In this document: piece by piece, positions 48,127 through 58,744 of the stretch | How positions within the stretch are numbered: the stretch's first letter is position 1 | How the letters are laid out: the number at the start of each line of letters is the position of its first letter | NCBI GenBank assembly: GCA_000827495.1 | Contig: KN817535.1 | Span: forward strand, 299,631 to 363,630 | Source of the DNA: Hypholoma sublateritium FD-334 SS-4 | Lineage: Eukaryota; Basidiomycota; Agaricomycetes; Agaricales; Strophariaceae | Reading direction: 5' to 3' | Length of the DNA stretch: 64,000 nucleotides | Notes under the pieces: generated by a model | Database searches by the model: none | What the model saw: the letters and a program-made list of their open reading frames with translations, nothing else | What the model was told of the DNA's origin: nothing | Position numbers and translations under genes: made by a program

Positions 48127-49396
48127 TCAGAGGAAAAATGCCGCGATGAGAGCTGATACCATCAACGCAACGGCCGCCGCTCGAGTATAGGTCATCGTCC
48201 TCATACCACCAGACGATTGGGTCTGCGACGGGGTGGATCCGCTCGAGGACGTTCTAGTGCCCGTCGAAGTCGCAGTCGCCCCCGAGCTCGCGATAGTTGT
48301 CGCCGTCGTCGTCGTCGTCGTCGTCGACGGTACAAACGTTGCACCGGGGAGCCTGACCGTGACGCCGCCGCCGTAGATGTCCGTGCTGGCGAACGTACTG
48401 CAGCTCGAGCTCTGGGGAACGACGACACCCTGACCCGGCGGCGCCTGCGAATCGCCGGCGCACGACTCGAAAACGCCGTCGCGCGCGTTCGAGGGCGCGT
48501 TGAAGTCGCATCCTTGGGTATCAAAGATGTGCTGGCAGAGCTCCGCGTCATTTGAGCGAGACGGATCGCAGGCTTTAAAACAGAATGTATTGCCGCCGTT
48601 GAAGCTGTGGGCGGGAGAATGCTGGGCTTTAGTGTGATTAGGCCAATAAAATGTGGAAAGCTATGTACTTGTGCCATTCGACAACTTGGGTATATGTCCC
48701 GTTGTCAGCGAACGCCTGCGTATAGACTACGCCCCCAATTGGATTCCCTCGCTATATCCAAGCACCACTTATTAGGGTCATTATCAAGAATTTTGAGCGT
48801 TAACACGCACCAGGTCCGCTCCATGTGGGTCCATCTCACCGCCCTCGTCGCCGGCGACCATATCTATCAAGGTCTGGTTCATGAAGCCCACGACCTGAAC
48901 GTAGTCGGGCGTCCTTGTAAGCTGCACGCCCGTAATCGTTCCTGGTGGCATGACCCGTGTTCCGTGACCGGCCTTTGTGCACCACGCGACCATCTCGCCC
49001 TCAATCTCTCCGACTGTCTGTCCAGGGGTGGGCGGAGCCCAGATACAGAAGTCTGTACAGTGAAATCAAACAACGTTAGGTGTATGTGAAATGGGATGCT
49101 TAACACCAGCTCACCGTCGAGGGAGTTGATTATGGCGGTCTGACACAGGGATTCAGGGCCCTCCGTCGTCGAGTTGCAGATGTTATATCCCAGCTGCTCT
49201 CCTCGGGCGAGACCGACATCTGTATCGACTTTGTAAGGCTATTATATTAGAATCAGTGAGCAGACATAGCTTATTCCTCGCTCCTTTGACTCACTAGCTG
49301 CGCGTATGGGAATCGCTTGTCAACAAGAGGGACAAATGCTGTCAGCGCAAGCGAGATCCAGGGGAGCAATACGACGAGGACGCTGGAGGGAACCAT
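48127..49396 (-). CDS. macrofage-activating-glycoprotein-like secreted, GPI-anchored protein (342 aa, 5 exons)
   Basis: Exons 49396-49295, 49238-49115, 49052-48811, 48751-48669, 48604-48127; introns of 56-64 bp, all in phase, 342 residues. A signal peptide (MVPSSVLVVLLPWISLALTA) is followed by a Cys-rich ectodomain with the hallmark blocks of this basidiomycete family: GYNICNSTTEGPESLCQT, DFCIWAPPTPG, EMVAWCTKAGHGTR, TPDYVQVVGF, EMDPHGADLRGNP, YTQVVEWHNFNGGN, FCFKACDPS, LCQHIFDTQGCDFNAP and GVFESC. The C-terminus has a Thr/Ser-rich stalk, with a run of seven ACG codons (48307-48327), and ends with a hydrophobic tail (AAAVALMVSALIAAFFL) fitting a GPI signal. It is probably displayed on the cell surface or wall. 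The molecular role is unknown; the family name comes from a mushroom glycoprotein reported to activate macrophages. Confidence 0.88.
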
Positions 49397-50201
49397 ATTC
49401 CGAAGTGAATGTGGGAGAGGATTGAGACGGGTGGGGAGGAAATAGCGGACGACATGACCGCAGAGTTCGAGCGTACAGATAAGGAGGGGTGCGGTCAAGG
49501 CTGGCGCAGGACGTCGAACACCCAAGCCCAACTTGATCGCGTGCGGCGACCCCGTGCGCGCGCCAAGACTCTTGAATTTATATCTAAAAATAGACTCAAA
49601 GCCTGTCAATGATGCAAGTTCGACGGTTATTCTGAGGTAGAAGCGTCTTCTGCAGGTATTCAATAGTTCATAGGTCAAAAATCATCCGTGCTATTCACAT
49701 ATACCTCTATTTCTCTTGAAAAACTATGAACCAAAAAACATTGAGGCGCTCGCTTTACAGCCTTGGCGATCTTGATCACACAGCCTCGCTCCTCGGCGCT
49801 CAGCAAACGCTCCGTGTGTCTCTCCTCCTACATTTTCAGGTAAGAAAAAGTCAATTAAACTGTCCGTTGAGGTCGGTAGACGGGACTCCATGTGCGGTAC
49901 ATTCATATACCATAAAATACACAATGACGGGGATTTTACACGGCATGTATCTGGTGTGATGAAGAAGCCACCCCACGGCGAACACTGGCCAGTGGCCAGC
50001 ACGTCTGTACACTGACCATCTAAATTCTCAACCGCGTGAAGGTGGCTTCGGCTGATTTCAAGCCGTTAATTAGGACAATGCAAATGCTATCTCAGGAGCG
50101 CAGCGAGTGTGCCACAGGTTACGGTCGAGGCCATATAAAGGTAACAGACGTGATGTGCTTTTTTAAAAAAACTTCTATCAGCACGAACCAAATCTCTGGA
50201 A
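49397..50201. other. divergent promoter region between glycoprotein gene and F-box gene D
   Basis: No firm gene. A minus-strand frame at about 50040-49724 (contains ATGQCSPWGGFFITPDTC) looks mildly protein-like and Cys-containing but has no start, signal peptide or clear splice partner. Confidence 0.4.
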
Positions 50202-51827
50202 ATGTTTCCTCATTTTGAGACTCTCTTGGCGGCATGTGTCACTTCGACGCCGCCACCGGCCCTCGCCAACCAGCCGAACCAAAAATCCTTATTCCTCCAG
50301 CTTCCTTACGACCTATTGACTTGTATTATCGACGTGGTCACCTATCCGGGAAGAGTATCTGACTACAAGACACTAAGTGCGTTGGCATTGACGAACTCCG
50401 CTCTCCTGGACGTTTGTAGAAGAAAGCAGTTCAGTACCATCGCCTTTAACATGCGTCGCATCAATATGCCAGCGCGCGCAAAGTCCTTCGTATGTCTGCT
50501 GGAGAGCAACCCGAATCTCCAGAAATATGTGCAGTCCCTGTTCTTTGGCGACAACGTTTTCTATCCTTCGTTTATTCGCGACGCGGACGTCGTTCATGTG
50601 GGAGACATTCAAGATCGCACGCAGTACTACTCTCACTTTGAGATGAAGAAAAATATCTCAAGGGGAATTTTGTACGGACCGAAAGACGACGAAGAATTTG
50701 TCTCCGAGGCATTGACGAAGCTCAAATGTCTCAATTCCGTCGAGATATCGTTTCTGTACGCCAATATCGACTGGGAATGGGCTTCGCTCATCCTCCGCGC
50801 GGGTCTTACAAACCTACTTGTCCAACCATACATCAGGTCACTCCATATACATGGAGTATGGAACATCCCAATGGAACTACTGCGGAGGTTCAGAAGTTTA
50901 GAAGAGCTCTGCATCGCAGCATCCTCGATTTCGCCGCCCATAGGTTCAGAGATATCAGCGCCAGATCTGACTACGCTGCAGTTTCCCTCGCCACCACCTC
51001 ACACGCTTGGCAGAAAACAAAGACTGGATATCATCTCATTAAATGACGTTGGGTACTGCGGGATGCACCCTCTGCTCGACCACTGGAGAAATCAGAGTAA
51101 TGAGCCGGGTTTCGTTGACATGTCCCGGCCCGCTCATATCGACCTAGCCTTCGACAGGCTTGAAGAGTCGGTGATTCTGCAGCAGCTCGTTGGGAACTCA
51201 GCATCCTATGTCAAGACGCTATGCCTCGATACATCTGAGCTTTCTTTCACCATAGACATACCACTCAGCTCAGAAGAAGACTACATTGAGCATTACGACG
51301 ACTACGATGCATTCAAGACATACTTTCCTACTTTAAATGCCCGTCTCGATGACGTCAGCTATCTCAATAATCTCGAGACTCTACAGCTGTACATCACATA
51401 TTGGGAACGGGCTACGGGCATCGCGGAATCAGGTTTTCACCCAGACGAAGAACTGCGGTGGGAACTCAAGCTGCTACAGCGAGTACCAAGCGAATACCTC
51501 AAGGATATTACTCTGAATGTCAAAGTTGGAGGATATACGTCGATTTTCCAAAATGCCTTCACTGAATTTCATTCCGACCAGGAATTTATATGGAATGATT
51601 GGGCGAAGGAGTTTCGGCTGCCGAAATACAGAGCTCTCCAGAAGGTGTCCATCCGTGTATATGGGTTAGAGACTTTCGACTCCGGTAACCCATGCCTATC
51701 GCTAAACCAAAGCATTGTCGACCGGGCATTGGAGCAGCTTTGTCGGAATCCTGTATCGAGGAAGGAGGATGGATGCTGCATTGATGTACAGTGTTACATT
51801 GTACGACTTCATTGTTTGATCTACTAA
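50202..51827 (+). CDS. F-box-like protein D (541 aa)
   Basis: Single-exon gene, 541 codons. The F-box-like domain is at about residues 30-75: LFLQLPYDLLTCIIDVVTYP, then TLSALALTNSALLDVCRR. A Leu-rich region follows and the C-terminal half carries LNNLETLQLYITYWERAT, ELKLLQRVPSEYL and DQEFIWNDWAKEF, which align with gene C (46.2 kb) and with the relic at 45.7 kb. Relative to C it has an extra N-terminal 16-18 residues and an acidic insertion (SSEEDYIEHYDDYDAF). By family knowledge it would bind Skp1 and present a target for ubiquitination; the target is unknown. The two genes lie 2.4 kb apart in the same orientation, fitting a tandem duplication into which, or around which, the opposite-strand glycoprotein gene is placed. 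Confidence 0.8.
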   Translation: MFPHFETLLAACVTSTPPPALANQPNQKSLFLQLPYDLLTCIIDVVTYPGRVSDYKTLSALALTNSALLDVCRRKQFSTIAFNMRRINMPARAKSFVCLLESNPNLQKYVQSLFFGDNVFYPSFIRDADVVHVGDIQDRTQYYSHFEMKKNISRGILYGPKDDEEFVSEALTKLKCLNSVEISFLYANIDWEWASLILRAGLTNLLVQPYIRSLHIHGVWNIPMELLRRFRSLEELCIAASSISPPIGSEISAPDLTTLQFPSPPPHTLGRKQRLDIISLNDVGYCGMHPLLDHWRNQSNEPGFVDMSRPAHIDLAFDRLEESVILQQLVGNSASYVKTLCLDTSELSFTIDIPLSSEEDYIEHYDDYDAFKTYFPTLNARLDDVSYLNNLETLQLYITYWERATGIAESGFHPDEELRWELKLLQRVPSEYLKDITLNVKVGGYTSIFQNAFTEFHSDQEFIWNDWAKEFRLPKYRALQKVSIRVYGLETFDSGNPCLSLNQSIVDRALEQLCRNPVSRKEDGCCIDVQCYIVRLHCLIY

Positions 51828-53130
51828 GTGTAATATATCTGAGCTACGAAGTCGCTCGATTTTCCCTTACACATCTCGGGCTATGTAGGACCATCCTTCA
51901 GAGGCGTATTATACCCACGGCTGTCTAGGTTCAGTAGCGATGTCGATTAAATGCCGGCCCATAGCCAACTCGCGCCACTCGGTCGCAAGACTTGTACACT
52001 TTCGACAAACTTAATTTTATGGTATAATTGCTTCACGCAGACGTTGTATTTTAAGCTTAAGATCCAGCGTGCGCACGGAGGGCAGTACCTTCAGTGCAAA
52101 CCGTAGTAGTACCGAGAAGAAGTTAGAATCAAACCATGAATCCAGCCTCTCATTTGCACTGCGTAAATGCCTCGAGACGAACGTGATGAAGCAGAAGATG
52201 CTAGGATTTGGCCTATCGTTGGCGCGGTTTCACTTATGGGCGCATTATACTTAGCAGAAATCGCCCACTAGCCTGTACGCCATATCGACGCCATACCGAA
52301 GCGCTCCACGCCAAACATCCCCGACGCACAAGAGTAGCGCCCATTCTAAGTCTCTCCGACAGCACACACAGGCCCATGCCGCGCCAGCGCCTAGCAGCGC
52401 ACATTCGCGGTCCAGCCGAATTTCGCCACGCGCATGCGCGCCGCGATGTATCGCAACGCGTTAGTTGCCTTTCGCCTGCGGTGCACCAAAAGGCGCCTCG
52501 CGAGGTCTGTGCTCTGTTTCTCAGAGACGTGGTAGCTCTGTATTAGGTCTTTGAATGGATGGAAGTTGCACCGTCAAAACGCGCACGCGCCGCACGTCAG
52601 AGACGCATCACGAGACATAAATAAGCGCCAGCCGTACATTTATGCAGGCATGGAATTTCTGGGCACCGCGCGTTATTTGAGAGGGACCGGTCGCGTGGGG
52701 GGGAAATGACAGAGCTGCGTGCGGTCGGTGATGATGCCGCCGGGTGAAGGCGTGGAGGTAGGGCAGGCGCGTCGTTCCAAGGGCACGCGTGCGATAAGAT
52801 GGGGAACCGCAAGCGCGCGAATGAAGTGAGCGTAAAGTATCCCGCGGCTTGCGTCTGTGTCTCTCCCATTTCGAGCCTGAAAGCGTCCCAGACCAGCATG
52901 AGTGTGCTGAAAGCCGCCCATCGAATTGTCTCAGACCCGCGGTGCAGTACGAGATAGACTGTAGCGCCTGGACCTTACCCGAACATACGCCGCCGTCCGC
53001 GAGGAACATACATTCATCAAACAGTTAGAGGGTGCATAAGGACACAGAGTATAAATCTTACCGCATACGTCCACGTGAAGGCCTTCGCTTCAGCAGCAAC
53101 TTAGTATTAGTACTTCAGCCCACACGTTCA
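51828..53130. other. gene-free, repeat-like stretch
   Basis: 3' flank of gene D, then GC-rich DNA from about 52240 resembling the repeat blocks elsewhere in the window. ORFs of 80-130 codons on both strands overlap without protein character. Confidence 0.45.
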
Positions 53131-53325
53131 GGCGTTTTTCATTCGAAAGCTACCCTGAGCTACGCGGTCGTACTTGGCAAGGACGGCGGGGTGGGCGAGG
53201 CGTACCAGAAACAGTACGGGACGGATGGGGTGGATCACTGCAGTACAGCGCCGCGTACCTCGAGCATCACCGTGAGGCCGACAGCGCCTTCTCAGCTGTG
53301 ATTGACAGCAACTCAGCGGAGCACG
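53131..53325 (-). repeat. dispersed repeat family, copy C
   Basis: Its reverse complement matches copy B (10.6-10.8 kb): 24 identical bases (block starting GCTGTCGGCCTCACGG), GAGGTACG in place of GAGGTGCG, CCACCCCGCCGTCCTTGCC, AAGTACGACCGCGTAGCT and GAATGAAA in order. Confidence 0.75.
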
Positions 53326-53627
53326 CGGTATCAGAGGACATTAGATAGAGATAAGGAGATACGATGGTAATTATCCACGTACCTCGTTTCGAGAATCGTT
53401 ACACGTACGGGTAACGGCAGTGGACAAGTAATTCAAGTCGAGCGGGCGTATGTAATGGATCAAGTGGCGATACGCACAGACCATCTAAGCGGACCGTGTT
53501 CCCGAGTCTCGGTCCAGCGACTCCAGCCAGATTTATTCCCACGGCGGGCACGACCAAGGCACGAGGTGGTTGAGTCATTGACCGAACTACATACTCGCCG
53601 TCTTTGAAGCTGGCCGTCATATCAAGG
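53326..53627. other. upstream region of F-box gene B
   Basis: 300 bp between repeat copy C and the start codon. No gene and no clear TATA box. Confidence 0.4.
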
Positions 53628-55178
53628 ATGGAAGTCTACACGCCGCCCGCTCCTATCTATGGCGTCAACGACGACGTCCTCATGTGCATATTCATGCTCA
53701 ATGGCAACATGTTCTTCGACAGCCAAGCTCTTCATACCACGCGTGCCACATCGCAGGTTTGCCGACAATGGCGCAACTTAACGCTTGAGGCGCCTTTACT
53801 GTGGGCAAAGCTCATTGACATGGACATCTGCTACCGCGACCGGAGACTTGACTGGATTAACGAGATTTTTCGAAGAAGCGGGGTTGCACCACTGTGGATC
53901 AAAGCGGTAAATGGACGGCACATACGGCGCACCGACACCGATAATATCGAGAAATTCATCTACGATATCGTCAGCAAGAATTGGGATAGGATTCAGAAGT
54001 TGGTTGTAATCGACGACAGTACTTTGGAGTCCAGGTGCAATCTCATTTTCCCAATGCTGCGCTTTCCAGCGCCGCAGCTGGAAAACTTTACAATGTTGCG
54101 TACCAATCACTACTCTGACCGAAAAATACCTCCAATCAAATCCCTATTTTCCACTCATGCACCTATGATCCGCACCTTCCGCCTTGCTTACGTTTCTGTT
54201 GACCACCAGGATCCATGGATTCGTCAGCTTCATACCATGTTACTTGATAGCGCATACAGTATCGGTATAGCACTTACGGTACTCTTGGTCACAAATAATC
54301 TTCAAGAACTAGAAATTACCGACATCACCTACGGCGACATAGCGACATCCCTCCCCATTGCAGCTCTTCCACATCTGAAATATCTCAAGTTGTGTGGCGA
54401 ACCTACACAACATTATGCCACACTTCTAGATCACATGAAGATTCCTGTTAGCTGCTCGGTGATCATTCGGATGTCTTATCGCCACGACCATTCAAGAAAT
54501 GCGGAGAGAAGGTTACAAATTGAGCGAGTTTTCGACGTATTCATCCGTCGCGCCGAGGGATATCTAAAATCACACAAATTCGATGCCTTTCACCTCGACT
54601 ACAAGCCACGCGATTACCTCACGTTGAAACTTATAGGCAAGCTCCCAGTTGAATGTATGCTGAGCATATCAATCCCACTGTACCAAGATCTGGTTTCGAT
54701 GTCCTTGGATAGAATGTATCGGAGAAATCTCTCGAGCGCCACAACATTTCAACTCCGCACCAGTGGTTCATTGTCGCCGCCGTCTTTCCGGTCATTTTTC
54801 GAGAGGCTTACATCCGTGCACACAATCCGTGTCGACCAGATTTCTCTTCGTTATTTGACGTCCCTCCAGAGCTCCATAAACGCTATGAAGAAGCCAATCA
54901 TCATATTACCCCACCTCAAAGTCATCCATGTTTTCATTTCAGACGACACACATGTTTTCACTGTCGACGAGGAATTCTTTCTGTCAAGGTTGAAAAAGGG
55001 ACGTCCCATCAAAATGCTAGATATTTCGAAAGGGCTGCCTTTAACATCGCCGCCGAATTTGAACGCGCTCAAATTGATCAAGGGGTTGAAGGTGAGGTAT
55101 AAACTTGCACAGACGCGGGGGATCTTTGAGCACACATGCGGCAGTGGTAAGCCGGCGAACCGGGTTGAGATACTTTAG
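53628..55178 (+). CDS. F-box-like protein B (516 aa)
   Basis: Single-exon gene. Translation from the Met at 53628 (516 codons) puts the F-box-like domain at about residues 9-58 (GVNDDVLMCIFMLNGN, then TTRATSQVCRQWRNLTL and PLLWAKLID) as in paralogue A; an in-frame ATG at 53604 would add eight residues with no counterpart in A. Leu-rich repeats follow (NLQELEI, LPHLKYLKL, LTSLQSSI). It aligns with A over the whole length, sharing RRSGVAPLWIKA, NWDRIQKLVV, APQLENF, AYSIGIALTVLL and GLKVRYK. After the GIF where A ends, B continues for about 18 residues (EHTCGSGKPANRVEIL), a C-terminal extension or loss of the ancestral stop. Its likely role is an SCF substrate adaptor, by family knowledge. Repeat copy C lies just upstream. 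Confidence 0.85.
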   Translation: MEVYTPPAPIYGVNDDVLMCIFMLNGNMFFDSQALHTTRATSQVCRQWRNLTLEAPLLWAKLIDMDICYRDRRLDWINEIFRRSGVAPLWIKAVNGRHIRRTDTDNIEKFIYDIVSKNWDRIQKLVVIDDSTLESRCNLIFPMLRFPAPQLENFTMLRTNHYSDRKIPPIKSLFSTHAPMIRTFRLAYVSVDHQDPWIRQLHTMLLDSAYSIGIALTVLLVTNNLQELEITDITYGDIATSLPIAALPHLKYLKLCGEPTQHYATLLDHMKIPVSCSVIIRMSYRHDHSRNAERRLQIERVFDVFIRRAEGYLKSHKFDAFHLDYKPRDYLTLKLIGKLPVECMLSISIPLYQDLVSMSLDRMYRRNLSSATTFQLRTSGSLSPPSFRSFFERLTSVHTIRVDQISLRYLTSLQSSINAMKKPIIILPHLKVIHVFISDDTHVFTVDEEFFLSRLKKGRPIKMLDISKGLPLTSPPNLNALKLIKGLKVRYKLAQTRGIFEHTCGSGKPANRVEIL

Positions 55179-57363
55179 TAGTTTACGTGTCTACATTTAT
55201 ATCTTGCTTAGAACGGGTATTGAATGTCGAGCATTTGAATTATATAACGGGCCCATAGTCTACGACTGATACCCACGCCGCGCGCCATCTATTTCTACCC
55301 ACATGAAGGCACCGGCGAGGGTACGTGTAAATTTCTCTGAGTGTCGCGACCATGAAACCAGCTAAATTTAATAGAACTGACCGCCATCGGCCCGTGTTTT
55401 TGGATGGGAGATAATCCTTAGAACCCTGAACCAGAGCGGGTCGAGTCTCCAAAGTGTATCTAGGACGGGAATGCGTGCAGATGATGATGATGCTGGCGAG
55501 AGGCGCCGCGGGAAGGGAACTTGAAGGTGAGTTATGATATTGATCGCCAATCTTATCGAGTTCTATAAGGATGGATGTGATATGCGACCGAGCACGGTAT
55601 ATGCTCATGAACGCCCAAATTCGGTGGCGCGACCTTTTAAGGCATGAAAAATGTACACATATCCACTGCACGCCTGCGTGTGTGCGAGGCATTAGCCAAA
55701 CCCCAGGACCCATCTCCAAAAAATACAGAAATCAGGGCGCCTAAGTACAACGCATCCGCATCATCGCGCATCAAACGGCGCCGTGCGCTTATAATATCGA
55801 CGCGCCACCCCTCGCGGTGCAGCCCACACCCACGCCACGGCGCCACGGGCCTCAAAGCGTATATCCAGCGAGATCGCGCGCTGAGCTCCTCCACGCCGCA
55901 GCTGCATCTCCATCCCGCGCAGCATCCCGCCGCTCGCTCCCATCGCATCCAACACGCCAACAACACGCGCACGGGGGTGGGATCGCATCGTTCGGATGCC
56001 CACCATACAAAATTCGCACAGCGGCCAGTGAACCTACGGAGACGTCCTGCTCCGCGGCTCACACAGCGCTAGCACAGCGCATCAGCCTGCGAGGGACTTC
56101 AGCGCAGACGTCGCCGCGCGGGCGTATATCGCCCAGACGACGACAGTCCATGCGTTTAACCCGTGTGCTGGCGCTGTGCAGCGCGGAGTGGGCCGGCCTC
56201 GGGATGCGGGACGCGTTGGGGGCCGTACGCGCGGCGGACAGAAAAGGGAAGACGAGACGGTGGGACGACAGCACAGTAGTTGGAAAAGTATGGTGCGCAC
56301 ACAGCGCCTTTTACTCCCATCCGGCAGTGACATCAGTCACGGACGCGGGCATGCTTTAGCTGCAATGGGCTTGATCATGCGTATGCGCGCGTTTATGACC
56401 TGCAAGAATATCCGGCGCTGTGAGCGAAGCGTACTGGCGCGCGGCCGAGGGGATGGGGGTGCATAAGGAGGGGCCGACATAGATGATATAGTAAAATGGA
56501 GGAGTGATAAAGAAACAGAACGGACACACCGCCGGGAAAAATCAGGGTTTATCGGCACGCGACGTATATCCGAGCAGACTGGGCAGGTGAAATGGCAGCG
56601 AAGCGATATTCAGAGACGCTCGGCGCTGTATAAAATAGTGGACGGAACCAGTGAACGGGTCTGGAGGAGACACGAACCGCGAAGGGATGCATGTCCATAT
56701 ACCGACCACGCGAAGGACCGATGAGATGCAGGCTCACGTCGAAGAGTTGCTGGGATGCTTCGGTTTACAACGGTGCGGGGAACGGGACTATGACATGCTA
56801 GACCACGACCGTCAGACGCAGACAGTCATCCTGCACAGAAACGAGAAAAAAGAATCAGCGAAGCGACCGGAAGGGATATAATATGGGGAACGGTAGCATA
56901 GCCCAAAAAGAATCAGCGAAGCAACCGGGAAAGGGATAATATGCGGAGAGGTAGTATAGCACAGGGCCGCAAACATCCGCCGCCGCAATCCAATGCAATT
57001 GAATCATTGCTCAGCGCGCACAGGTGTCTGGCATGCGCCAGGAGCACTTGCCGCAGCTCTGACGTACTTGGATTGGACTGCGGAGCAGGGATGACGTAGC
57101 AGCGGCGGGGGCGATGTGAAGGACGGGAGGGGTACGACGATTCAACGACTTCGAAGGGAGTGAGTGAGTGAGTACGCACCAGGGTCAGGTCCGTGCGTCG
57201 CGGTGCAGTCCGTGTTCCCTTCTGCGGGGCGCACCGTTACATCGAGTGCAGGAGAGATGTGAGCGAGGCGAATCTGCAGCGGGAATTGGTAAGCAGGAAG
57301 AAAAGAAGGGACACAATGGGCCAGCAGACGCACTGCAAACATCCTCGCGAAGGCCACATCCAT
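55179..57363. other. gene-free, repeat-derived stretch
   Basis: Minus-strand frame 55719-55240 is open for 159 codons but has no recognised domain. From about 55640 the DNA is GC-rich with overlapping chance frames. A short tandem repeat lies at 56846-56966. Confidence 0.45.
56846..56966. repeat. two-unit tandem repeat, period 58 bp
   Basis: Unit 1 has GAATCAGCGAAGCGACCGGA at 56852, unit 2 GAATCAGCGAAGCAACCGGG at 56910. Both continue with AAGGGATA, TAATATG(G/C)GG, a GGTAG and ATAGC block. Confidence 0.8.
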
Positions 57364-57738
57364 CGATAACGCGAACTCTGCAGATGCGAAATGAGACGAA
57401 CAGATGGAGCGTAAGGTCAACGAGTGACGAGATCTTCATGCGTAGCGCCAAGCACATTCCGCCGTCCTTTCCTTTTGCCCATAAGTCCAGTCCGCAAGCT
57501 TAGGCATCTTTCATTTGAAGCCTGCACTCAGCTGCGCGGACGTACTTGGCAGGGACGGCGGGGTGGGACAGGCTTACCAGTAGCAGGAAAGGACGGGAGG
57601 AACTGAATGATTCAATGCAAGACGCACCTCAATGAAGAGCAGACCAACGTACGCACCTCGATACGACAGTGAACATCCTCTGAGATCGCGAAGCCAGATC
57701 GATCGATAACGCGAACTCTGCTGATGCGAAATGAGATT
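57364..57738 (-). repeat. direct repeat of a 33-bp block, 342 bp apart
   Basis: CGATAACGCGAACTCTGC, then (A/T)GATGCGAAATGAGA, occurs at 57364-57396 and 57706-57738 with one difference. The intervening DNA contains repeat copy D, so the locus probably holds two tandem units of the dispersed repeat. Confidence 0.8.
57507..57690 (-). repeat. dispersed repeat family, copy D
   Basis: Reverse complement shows CATTGAGGTGCGTCTTG, CCACCCCGCCGTCCCTGCC, AAGTACGTCCGCGCAGCTGA, GTGCAGG and CAAATGAAAG, nearly identical to copy B in order and spacing. A second GAG/GTGCGT donor-like motif lies near 57652. Confidence 0.8.
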
Positions 57739-58740
57739 GGCAGATAGATAGATAGACCACATACCGTGTCGGATCCTTAGATGTACGCCAGTAGACGGAC
57801 ATTCACCGCGAGCACAGAAGAGCATCATGTAAGTCCTGCCGTCGAGTGGGAAGAGGGAAGGAGGTGGTCATGATGGCATCAGCCACGCACAGACCACTTC
57901 CACGGTCCGTCGCCCGCAGCGGCCCGGCCGACCGGGTGCCGAAACACTCATCCAAATAAAATAGCGCATTGTAGAGTGGGAACAGCTACATTACGACTGG
58001 CTCCAAGTACACCGATGCCTCCCTCCACCCATAGCCTGTATCAGCCACCAAATTAGCGCGCCTTGGACAATGAAAAGGCAAAGATATTGACTGTAGTTCG
58101 TCTTAGGGCCGGAAGTTTCAACGAATCCTGTAAGGATGCAGTGTCCCCCCGTGGTGGTTATGAGCAACAGGGTGAACATTACCTAAGAAATTAAAGCACT
58201 GAATGTACAGCGTTCATTCGACAACACCATTCCATACTGGTGCAGATGTTCTGTGCTGGCCAGCAAAATTGACATCTGCTTTGCGCCTCGCCATACGCAG
58301 TCTTTGGTCACGCTATCGGCGGTTTAATTTTATATGCAGCACGTTGTATTGTTCCCTTGAGTTCTCGGAACCACAGCACCGTAGATCGCAGGTCTGACCC
58401 TCTCGTTGATCCATCCATAACCGAAGAGCGCGCACAGCTTACGCTTCATTATTTCCAACGCTTCTAATCTACTCAGCGCGACCGAAATTCAGCTGTGGGA
58501 TCCTCGCAACCTCTGTAGTCGTACCTAGGGTGGTCTGTACATTACCCTCTGCATATTACACCAGTATAGCTATCGTACCACTCTCTCGAAATATGTGCCA
58601 TTGTTGACCTCCGCTTGCGCATGTGCGTTGCCCAACAGACCCCGCTCGGGTTCCCCGGGCGTGCGCTATTCCGAGCGCACACATGTGTCTGACATGCATC
58701 AAGCATCTTATGGTGGCGTCAGGCGCATCAGAAAAATGCT
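57739..58740. other. gene-free stretch
   Basis: Repeat-like to about 57950 (contains GCCACGCACAGACCAC, also present near 63331), then AT-richer DNA. A minus-strand frame at 58179-57991 is hydrophobic but unidentifiable. Confidence 0.4.
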
Positions 58741-58744
58741 CCGA

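Noticed and set aside
48201..48677. 158-codon Arg-rich minus-strand ORF
   Set aside because: Out-of-frame reading of the glycoprotein's last exon; the correct frame has signal, Cys motifs and GPI tail after splicing.
55240..55719. 159-codon minus-strand ORF downstream of F-box gene B
   Set aside because: No domain and no start context; the sequence looks like Ser/Pro-rich chance reading. Not excluded, but not supportable.
57991..58179. hydrophobic 62-codon minus-strand ORF, possibly a membrane protein fragment
   Set aside because: No recognisable family and no in-phase neighbouring exon found; too little to call.
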